DNA from: Bradyrhizobium sp. CSA112
GTDB lineage: Bacteria > Pseudomonadota > Alphaproteobacteria > Rhizobiales > Xanthobacteraceae
Length of the DNA stretch: 64,000 nt
NCBI RefSeq assembly: GCF_029051645.1
Contig: NZ_JAACFS010000028.1
Location: 1-64,000, forward strand
Direction of reading: 5' to 3'
Shown here: in pieces, positions 58,044-64,000 of the stretch
How the letters are laid out: each line of letters starts with the position of its first letter
Numbering within the stretch: the first letter of the stretch is position 1
The notes under the pieces: model-generated
What the model saw: the letters and a program-made list of their open reading frames with translations, nothing else
Database searches by the model: none
What the model was told of the DNA's origin: nothing
Position numbers and translations under genes: made by a program

Positions 58044-58880
58044 ATGGACAAGCCTGCCGGCACGGCGATGAATTACGATGAGTTGCGCGGCGCGATCGCC
58101 CAGCGGCATCGCGCCCTGTCCGGACGCCTGCAGCAGATCGCCGAATTCGTGCTGGACCATCCAACCGACGTCGCGCTCGGGACCGTTGCGGAGATAGCGG
58201 AGCGTTCCGGCGTGCCGCCTTCGGCCATTGTCCGCTTCGCCCACGCGCTCGGCTTCGACGGCTTTACCCAGATGCAGCAGGTGTTCCGTTCGCGCCTCGT
58301 CGCCGGCGTGGCGCCAAGCTACAAGGCGCGGCTGGCGCGGATGAAGAGCGAGGAGAAATCGATCCTCGGCCGCAAGCCTGCCGCGGTGCTGGGACGCTTC
58401 GTCGCGGAGGCGCAATCATCGCTGGTAGCGCTGAGTCAGTCAGCCCACGAGCACCAGCTTGAAGCCGCCATCAAAATACTGGCGAAGGCGCGCGACATCT
58501 ATTTGCTCGGTCTTGGCGGCTCGTTTCCGGTGGCGACGCATCTCGCCTATGTGCTGAGAAAATTCGGGCGGCGCGTGGTGTTGCTCGACGGCACCGGCGG
58601 CAGCATTCATGAGCAATCCCATCCCGCTACCGCCGAGGACGCGCTGGTCGCGATCAGCTTCCGCAACTATTACCCCGACACGGCGCGACTGTTTCCCGAA
58701 CTGGTGGCTCGCAACGTGCCGGTGATTTCCATCACCGACAGTCTGCTGAGCCCGATCGTCGAGGGCGCATCGGTCGTATTCGAGATCCAGGACATGCCGG
58801 AGCCGGCACTGCGCACGCTGGTCGCGCCGATGTGCCTGGTGCAGGCACTCGCCATCGGCCTCGATCTCGCCGCAGACTGA
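58044..58880 (+). CDS. MurR/RpiR-family transcriptional regulator
   Basis: A 278-residue regulator: N-terminal HTH (about residues 10-85; VAEIAERSGVPPSAIVRFAHALGFDGFTQMQ) and a C-terminal SIS domain (about residues 110-265; IYLLGLGGSFPVATHLAYVLRKFG, AISFRNYYPDT). SIS domains bind phosphosugars or related ligands. Starts possible at 57999 (TTG), 58044 (ATG) and 58068 (ATG). Divergent to the ABC operon and upstream of an SDR gene; likely controls both. Confidence 0.9.
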   Translation: MDKPAGTAMNYDELRGAIAQRHRALSGRLQQIAEFVLDHPTDVALGTVAEIAERSGVPPSAIVRFAHALGFDGFTQMQQVFRSRLVAGVAPSYKARLARMKSEEKSILGRKPAAVLGRFVAEAQSSLVALSQSAHEHQLEAAIKILAKARDIYLLGLGGSFPVATHLAYVLRKFGRRVVLLDGTGGSIHEQSHPATAEDALVAISFRNYYPDTARLFPELVARNVPVISITDSLLSPIVEGASVVFEIQDMPEPALRTLVAPMCLVQALAIGLDLAAD

Positions 58881-58904
58881 CCTTTCACATCAGGAGAAGA
58901 CATC

Positions 58905-59729
58905 ATGCCGACATACGACGCCGCTCGAGCGCTGAAGGATAAGGTTGCGTTGGTCACCGGCGCCGGCCGCGGGCTTGGCCGGGCGTTCGCCGAACGGCTC
59001 GCGAACCTCGGCGCCGATGTCGCCATCCACGGCATGCGCGAGCATGGCCCGGCGGAATATGGCGAGGGATCGACACTGACGGCGGTCGCCGCCGACGTTG
59101 CAGCGGCGCATGGCGTGCGCACCATTCGCGTCCTCGGCGATCTCACCCAAGGCGCCGACATCGCGCGGGTGGTCGAGACAACGACAAAGCAACTCGGCCC
59201 GATTGACATTCTCGTCCACAATGCCGGCGGCGACATCGCGGCCAAAGGCGGCAAGCCCGACCCGAACGACGCCGTCGGTATCAGCGAGGAGGATGTGCGC
59301 GCAGTGCTCGACCGCAACCTGCTCTCAACCATCCTCACCTGCCAGGCCGTGGCGAAGGAGATGATGCCGCGCCGCCAGGGCCGCATCGTCACCATCGGTT
59401 CGGTCGCCGCCTTCAAGGGCCGCACCAATGCTTCGATCTACGCGGTCGCCAAGGCGGGCATGACGCATTACACGCGCTGCCTCGCCGACCAGCTCCGCTC
59501 CTACGACATCACCGTGAACTGCATCGCGCCGGGCGACACCCGCACCGGCCGGTTCATGGGCACGCGTGCGGTCGATCAAAGCCGGATGGTCGAAACCGGC
59601 ACGCTCGACCGCATCGCCACCGTCGACGAAGTCGCCCGCGTCGTCGAAGTGTTCGCAGGCCCCTTAGGCGCGTTCGTCTCAGGGCAAGTCTTGCGCGTCG
59701 ATGGCGGAGGACAATGCTGGGCGGCGTGA
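58905..59729 (+). CDS. Short-chain dehydrogenase/reductase (SDR)
   Basis: A 274-residue SDR with TGAGRGLG (cofactor loop), HNAGGD, Ser in TIGSVAAF and YAVAKAG (catalytic Tyr and Lys). A 3-oxoacyl/alcohol dehydrogenase-type fold; substrate unknown. AGGAGA lies ahead of the ATG. It follows the RpiR regulator by 24 bases on the same strand. Confidence 0.9.
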   Translation: MPTYDAARALKDKVALVTGAGRGLGRAFAERLANLGADVAIHGMREHGPAEYGEGSTLTAVAADVAAAHGVRTIRVLGDLTQGADIARVVETTTKQLGPIDILVHNAGGDIAAKGGKPDPNDAVGISEEDVRAVLDRNLLSTILTCQAVAKEMMPRRQGRIVTIGSVAAFKGRTNASIYAVAKAGMTHYTRCLADQLRSYDITVNCIAPGDTRTGRFMGTRAVDQSRMVETGTLDRIATVDEVARVVEVFAGPLGAFVSGQVLRVDGGGQCWAA

Positions 59730-59809
59730 TGGCCGCTGAAAGCTGCCTGTTTAGGAGCTCATTAACGTAACTATGCCATAAGGAGAGTATTTAAATAAGG
59801 AATATTGCG

Positions 59810-60049
59810 GTGGTCGAAACTCGGGTTGCGCCACGCGTTAAAATTATGAAAGCTGCCAAGATGGACTACGGCGGCGACAAGTATCCATGCATTATTCGCG
59901 ACATATCCAGCACCGGTGCAGCGCTGGAGTTTTCCGATTTTCTCCGCATTCCCGATGAATTCACATTGATCATCCCAGATGACCGCTTGCGGCTTCCATG
60001 CCGCGTTGTATGGCGCAGGGAGTACCGCGTCGGAGTGCAGTTCAGTTGA
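59810..60049 (+). CDS. PilZ-domain protein (c-di-GMP-binding candidate)
   Basis: A 79-residue single PilZ domain. The RxxxR element is RVAPR near the N terminus and DxSxxGA is DISSTGAALEF, the two c-di-GMP contact motifs. There is no other domain. A GTG start follows AAGGA at 8 bases. As a stand-alone PilZ it would act as a soluble c-di-GMP effector on an unknown partner. Confidence 0.85.
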   Translation: MVETRVAPRVKIMKAAKMDYGGDKYPCIIRDISSTGAALEFSDFLRIPDEFTLIIPDDRLRLPCRVVWRREYRVGVQFS

Positions 60050-60090
60050 TTTGAGCAATCAGCCCCGCTGGGCGCGGCTCAGCAACGCTA

Positions 60091-61515
60091 TCAGTCCCGG
60101 TAGCCAACGATCGCCTTCACCTCGAGATATTCTTCGAATCCGAAAACGCCGAACTCCCGGCCATTGCCGGACTGCTTATAGCCACCGAAAGGCAGGCTGC
60201 GGTCGAACGGAGCACCGTTGAGGTAAACGCGCCCGGCGCGAATGCGGTTGGCGACAGCGCGGGCGCGGTCGAGGTCCCTGGACTGCACGAAGCCCGCCAG
60301 TCCAAACGGCGTGTCATTGGCGATTTCGATCGCCTCGTCCTCGGTATCGTAGCTCATGATTGACAGCACGGGGCCGAAGATCTCCTCGCGGGCAATCCGC
60401 ATTTGCGGCGTCACATCGCCAAAGACGGTCGGGTGAACATAGTATCCACGGTTGACTTCGGCCGGCCGCCCCGTTCCGCCCGCCACCAGGGTCGCCCCCT
60501 CATCGACGCCCGACTGGATAAGATTTTGAACTTTCTCGAACTGCGTCTGGCTCACCAGCGGGCCCATGGTGGACGCCGGATCGAGCGGGTCACCCAGGCG
60601 AATGGTGTCGACAGCCTCACGCGCAGCCGCGAATGCCGTGTCCCGCTGCGCGCGAGGAACAAGCATGCGGGTGGGAGACTGGCAGTTCTGGCCGGCGTTT
60701 GTGTAGCAGGCGTGAACGCCCTCGATCACAGCGGCTTTCAGGTCGGCATCGGCGAGGATGATGTTCGCGGACTTGCCGCCCAGTTCCTGCGCGACGCGCT
60801 TGACCGTATCGGCCGCAAGCTTCGCCACTCTGACGCCGGCCGTTGTCGAGCCCGTGAAAGACACCATGTCGATCTCGGGGTGGGCGGCGATCGCCTCGCC
60901 CACCGTGGATCCGTCGCCGTTGACGAGATTGAAGACGCCTGCCGGGATGCCGGCGTCGTCGACGATCTCTGCAAACAGCATCGCGCTGAGCGGCGCGATT
61001 TCGCTGGGTTTCAGGACGACAGTGCAGCCGGTCGCCAGCGCCGGCGCGACCTTGGAGGCAACCTGGTTCAGCGGCCAGTTCCAGGGCGTGATCAGCCCGC
61101 AGACACCGATCGGTTCGCGGCGAATGATCCCGTTCCCCATCCGCTCCTCAAACCGGTATTGCGCAAGTACGCGCGCCGCTTCCTCGAAATGAAACAGCGC
61201 GACGGTTGCCTGACGCTGGGTCGCAAACGTGATCGGCGCGCCCATTTCGAGGGTCATCGTCCGTGCCAGTTCCGGTAGACGCGCCCTAAAGCCCTCGATG
61301 ATCTTCTGAAGCCAGGACAGGCGCTGTTCGACACTTGCTTCGGAATAGGTCGCGAATGCGCGGCGAGCTGCCTTTGCGGCCCGATCCACATCCTGACGGG
61401 AGCCCAGGCTGATCTGCGCGAAGGTCTCCTCCGTCGCGGGATTGACCACTCCCAAACTTGACGGTGCGGCAGGATCTACCCAAGCGCCATCGATGTAGAA
61501 TTTCAATTTTTCCAT
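60091..61515 (-). CDS. NAD(P)-dependent aldehyde dehydrogenase
   Basis: A 474-residue enzyme of the ALDH superfamily. The Glu general base is in QELGGKSANI and the Cys nucleophile in NAGQNCQSPTRM. The C terminus ends FGVFGFEEYLEVKAIVGYRD. The sequence differs from the GabD-like copy at 50945. It terminates a minus-strand run with SDR, Bug and hydrolase genes, whose product it may oxidise. Substrate unknown. Confidence 0.9.
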   Translation of the reverse strand: MEKLKFYIDGAWVDPAAPSSLGVVNPATEETFAQISLGSRQDVDRAAKAARRAFATYSEASVEQRLSWLQKIIEGFRARLPELARTMTLEMGAPITFATQRQATVALFHFEEAARVLAQYRFEERMGNGIIRREPIGVCGLITPWNWPLNQVASKVAPALATGCTVVLKPSEIAPLSAMLFAEIVDDAGIPAGVFNLVNGDGSTVGEAIAAHPEIDMVSFTGSTTAGVRVAKLAADTVKRVAQELGGKSANIILADADLKAAVIEGVHACYTNAGQNCQSPTRMLVPRAQRDTAFAAAREAVDTIRLGDPLDPASTMGPLVSQTQFEKVQNLIQSGVDEGATLVAGGTGRPAEVNRGYYVHPTVFGDVTPQMRIAREEIFGPVLSIMSYDTEDEAIEIANDTPFGLAGFVQSRDLDRARAVANRIRAGRVYLNGAPFDRSLPFGGYKQSGNGREFGVFGFEEYLEVKAIVGYRD

Positions 61516-61564
61516 TGTTCCTTATCCATGACGTCCACACGACGGCGTGGTTGTTCCGCGGGAC

Positions 61565-62326
61565 TTAGAGATGCCGACCCTCATCCACCGGCACCACGAT
61601 TCCCGTCGAGCTGGTCAGATTGACGATGCAGGCAATCACAGCCCTGGCGACATCGTCGGACGTGGTGACGTGGGCCAGCGGCATTCTCTCAGCGGTTTTC
61701 TGCAACTGTTCGCGAGTCCGGCCGGCGACGAAATCCGTATCGACGCCGGCCGGCGAGACGGAGAACACGCGGATGCGCGGCGCAAGCACTTTCGCGAGCG
61801 CGATCGTGAGCGCGTCGACGCCCGCCTTTGCAGCCAGATATGCCAGGCTGCTGCCCAAGCCCGTACGCGCTGCGATCGACGAAATGTTCACGATTGCCGC
61901 CCCGCTGCCGCGTTCGAGCAAGGGACGGAAGGCGCGAACCATGGCAAATGGCCCGCGCAGATTGAGCGTAACGGTTCGGTCGAAGATATCGTCCGTCAGT
62001 CCCTGGAGATCGGCGGCAGGCACAGGGGTTGTGGCGCCTCCGCAGTTGACGAGAACATCGAGCCGCCCGTGCTGCTTGTCCACCGCTGCCACGGCCTCGG
62101 CAATCGAAGCCTGATCGTCGATTGCGATGCTCATGGCGAGATGTCCGCTGCCCTGCAGCCCACCGACCACCTCCTCCGCCAGTGCGCGGCGGCTGTTGTA
62201 ACCGACCACGACAGCCGAACCCATGGCGGCAAGGCGCGCCGCGGTTGCCTTGCCGATACCGCTGCTGCCGCCGGTCACGAGCGCGACTTTCGGGATCGAC
62301 AGCGCAGGAATTTCAATGCCAGTCAT
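61565..62326 (-). CDS. Short-chain dehydrogenase/reductase (SDR)
   Basis: A 253-residue SDR: TGGSSGIGKA, VNCGGA (in place of NNAG), catalytic Ser in NISSIAART and YLAAKAG (Tyr, Lys). It lies between the Bug protein (19 bases) and the aldehyde dehydrogenase (49 bases) on the same strand. The substrate is unknown. Confidence 0.9.
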   Translation of the reverse strand: MTGIEIPALSIPKVALVTGGSSGIGKATAARLAAMGSAVVVGYNSRRALAEEVVGGLQGSGHLAMSIAIDDQASIAEAVAAVDKQHGRLDVLVNCGGATTPVPAADLQGLTDDIFDRTVTLNLRGPFAMVRAFRPLLERGSGAAIVNISSIAARTGLGSSLAYLAAKAGVDALTIALAKVLAPRIRVFSVSPAGVDTDFVAGRTREQLQKTAERMPLAHVTTSDDVARAVIACIVNLTSSTGIVVPVDEGRHL

Positions 62327-62345
62327 TTACGGCGGCCTTGCCCTG

Positions 62346-63314
62346 CTACATCGTGATCTTGGCGGCCGCGATCACAGGCCCCCATTTGGCGAGTTCGCCG
62401 GCGACAAACGCCTTGAGGTCTTCCGGAGAGCCTCCAACGCCCTGCAGGGCGTTTTGCGCGAGAACGGACTTGCCCTTGTCGCTTTTCAGGAAGGCGTTCA
62501 CTGCATTGTTCATCTTGCTCACGATGTCATGCGGCGTGCCGGTCGGAGCGACGATCGCGTACCACGCGGTCGCCTCGAATCCCCTGAATCCCGCTTCCTG
62601 CACCGTCGGCACATCGGGCAATTGCGCGACGCGCTGGCTCGTCGTCACCGCCAGTGCGCGAATCTTCCCGCCGGCCACCAACGGCAGATAGGTCGGCATG
62701 AAATCCATGGCGACGTTGACTTGTCCTCCCAGCAGGTCCGTGATCAGCGGCGCTGAGCCGCGATAAGGCACATGCGTCATGTCCACGCCGGCAAACTGCT
62801 GAATCAGCGCCGACGTAATGTGTCCGAGCGTGCCGTTGCCGGGAACGCCGACATTGACCTTGCCGGGGTTCTGCTTGGCATAGGCGATCAGCTCGGGAAG
62901 CGTCTTCGCCGGAAAGTCCGATGTCGCCGTAATGATCATTGGAGACTTGGCGACGAGCACGACCGACGTGAAGTCTCGCTCGGAGTCGTAAGCCAGGCCC
63001 TTGTACATGAATTTGTTGAGCGCGATCGGCGCCGGCGTCCCGAACAGCCACGTATAGCCATCGGCAGTCGCCTTCGCGACCGCCGCTCCGCCGAGATTGC
63101 CGCCCGCTCCCGCTCGGTTCTCGACGATGAACTGCTTGCCGAAGTTTTCGCTCAGCGTATTGGCGACGGCGCGTGCGAGGGTATCAACGGCGGCGCCAGC
63201 CGGGAACGGCACAATCATGGTGACCGGACGATCCGGCCACTCTTGCGCGACGGCGCGGTGACACGGCGCAAGCGCAAGTGCGAGTCCCAGGAGACCTAAC
63301 GTGAGCATGCGCAT
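62346..63314 (-). CDS. Bug-family (TctC) periplasmic binding protein
   Basis: A 322-residue protein. The signal peptide ends HRAVA/QE; the mature start EWPDRPVTMIVPFPAGAAVDTLARAVANTLSENFGKQF and VENRAGAGGNLGGAAVAKA are typical of Bug proteins. ATG at 63314 or 63308; 63314 is used. It follows the hydrolase gene by 4 bases, so the two are co-transcribed. The ligand is probably a carboxylate. Confidence 0.88.
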   Translation of the reverse strand: MRMLTLGLLGLALALAPCHRAVAQEWPDRPVTMIVPFPAGAAVDTLARAVANTLSENFGKQFIVENRAGAGGNLGGAAVAKATADGYTWLFGTPAPIALNKFMYKGLAYDSERDFTSVVLVAKSPMIITATSDFPAKTLPELIAYAKQNPGKVNVGVPGNGTLGHITSALIQQFAGVDMTHVPYRGSAPLITDLLGGQVNVAMDFMPTYLPLVAGGKIRALAVTTSQRVAQLPDVPTVQEAGFRGFEATAWYAIVAPTGTPHDIVSKMNNAVNAFLKSDKGKSVLAQNALQGVGGSPEDLKAFVAGELAKWGPVIAAAKITM

Positions 63315-63318
63315 GCGC

Positions 63319-64000
63319 TTATTCTCCGGCAAACTTGTCCAGGCCTTTGCGGTGCAACCATTTGGATAGTTCGTCCGCAACGGATTCGTTGTTGAGATCG
63401 GCAAAGGCGATGTGCGTGTTACCGCGTAAGCCAGCGTCAGGAAGCAGCAGGACCTCGCAATCTCCGCCGTGCCGATTGACGATATCGCAGAAGGTCCGCG
63501 CCACCTTGACCGAGGTGGCCCAGATGGGACGCGTGTCGGTGTAGTCGCCGAACACCATCTGGATCGGAAATTTCGTCAGCTTCTTGAACTCCGCCAGCGG
63601 CACGGAATTGGGACCGTACGGGGCGCCGGGCTTGGGCTCGGGTCCCTCGCCCTCCGGGAAGATGAAGCCCGGAGTCTCATAGGCAACGATGCCCTTCATG
63701 TTGCCGCTTTTTGCCTTGAGCGCCGACAACAGCGCACGCCAGCCGCCCGCGGAGTTGGTGACGGCAACGACGGGGCCAACCTTGTCGATGGCCTGACCGC
63801 CGGCGTCCGCCTGCAGCAATGCATTCTCGAGCGTATCGAACTCGTCGTAACGGGCGCGCGTCGCCTGATTCCAGGCTTCCCGATCGGCCGTCGGAAACTG
63901 CAGGCCCGGATGCCAGTTCAGATAGGTCAGGCCGAAACGCCAGGCGGCGAAGTTACGCTGATCGAAATAGTCAGGCGTGTAGGTGATCGGCTCGCAACTC
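63319..64000 (-). CDS. Alpha/beta-hydrolase family protein (5' part beyond window)
   Basis: Partial: the frame is open from its stop at 63319 to the window end, giving at least 227 residues, so the start lies outside. The nucleophile elbow reads TNSAGG (Ser; the first Gly of GxSxG is Thr), and a late catalytic His is in GNTHIAF. The N-terminal part seen contains WRFGLTYLNWHPGLQFP, and no catalytic acid can be assigned. An esterase or amidase type is possible. First gene seen of the hydrolase-Bug-SDR-ALDH run. Confidence 0.8.
   Translation of the reverse strand, partial: SCEPITYTPDYFDQRNFAAWRFGLTYLNWHPGLQFPTADREAWNQATRARYDEFDTLENALLQADAGGQAIDKVGPVVAVTNSAGGWRALLSALKAKSGNMKGIVAYETPGFIFPEGEGPEPKPGAPYGPNSVPLAEFKKLTKFPIQMVFGDYTDTRPIWATSVKVARTFCDIVNRHGGDCEVLLLPDAGLRGNTHIAFADLNNESVADELSKWLHRKGLDKFAGE

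Noticed and set aside
1..64000. CRISPR array, tRNA/rRNA genes, prophage or integrase, biosynthetic gene cluster
   Set aside because: No regularly spaced repeats, tRNA-like cloverleaf at gene ends, phage proteins or NRPS/PKS/RiPP genes were seen on reading; a dedicated search could still find a short tRNA fragment.

Overview
The window reads as a chromosomal segment of a Bradyrhizobium-like alphaproteobacterium (Nitrobacteraceae/Bradyrhizobiaceae). This is inferred from the high G+C content, the many ABC/Bug-type uptake systems beside small catabolic clusters, the family-typical proteins (DUF2778 protein, FecR plus proline-rich barrel, UPF0176 protein, SlyX) and short inverted-repeat elements of a kind I associate with these genomes. 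No rRNA, tRNA, CRISPR array, insertion sequence or prophage gene was seen. Coding density is high, and strand switches coincide with functional modules.

Layout. 0.2-5.1 kb: an RND efflux operon (adaptor, pump, TetR) with a TetR-like operator in front. 5.4-12.1 kb: a Lys/Ala-rich histone-H1-like protein, a YcaQ-type DNA glycosylase, an OmpA-domain protein behind a near-consensus CRP-type palindrome, a GT39-like mannosyltransferase, and a FecR-domain protein coupled to a proline-rich outer-membrane barrel. 12.3-20.1 kb: housekeeping and metabolic genes (VOC, enoyl-CoA hydratase, cupin, 2-hydroxyacid dehydrogenase, FKBP, gamma-glutamyltransferase, trhO-slyX, hemE). 20.3-23.2 kb: a GMC oxidoreductase and a MarR/enoyl-CoA hydratase pair. 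23.4-30.1 kb: a GntR-controlled ABC importer with two different permeases, followed by a NodB-like hydrolase, a fumarylacetoacetase-family enzyme and a MetE-like enzyme; this looks like a complete uptake-plus-catabolism unit for an unidentified substrate. 30.1-32.0 kb: a three-gene coupled unit headed by a DUF2778 murein-enzyme homologue. 32.2-38.6 kb: a probable aromatic or ring-cleavage catabolic region (DOPA-dioxygenase-like, CMD, VOC, SDR, LacI regulator, Bug binding protein, P450 plus 3Fe-4S ferredoxin). 38.8-41.7 kb: TetR-NhaA and a barrel-like exported protein.

41.8-50.9 kb is an assimilatory nitrate module: nirB-nirD-nasA on the minus strand, and narK plus a fused PP2C phosphatase/Ser-Thr kinase on the plus strand. 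The 650-base divergent control region carries sigma-54-like promoters facing each way, two GTGCAC palindromes between them, and hairpins with ANTAR-type hexaloops in both leaders. This suggests NtrC/RpoN control together with NasT-type antitermination.

50.9-58.9 kb: a branched-chain/amide-type ABC importer (binding protein, livH, livM, livG, livF) with an extra, coupled ABC ATPase that lacks the LSGGQ signature and most of the helical subdomain. A GabD-like dehydrogenase lies downstream, and an RpiR regulator is divergent. 58.9-64.0 kb: SDR, PilZ, and a minus-strand run of alpha/beta hydrolase (cut by the window end), Bug protein, SDR and aldehyde dehydrogenase.

The items most worth following up are the signature-less ABC ATPase, the nitrate control region with its kinase/phosphatase, and the orphan ABC-NodB-FAH-MetE pathway.
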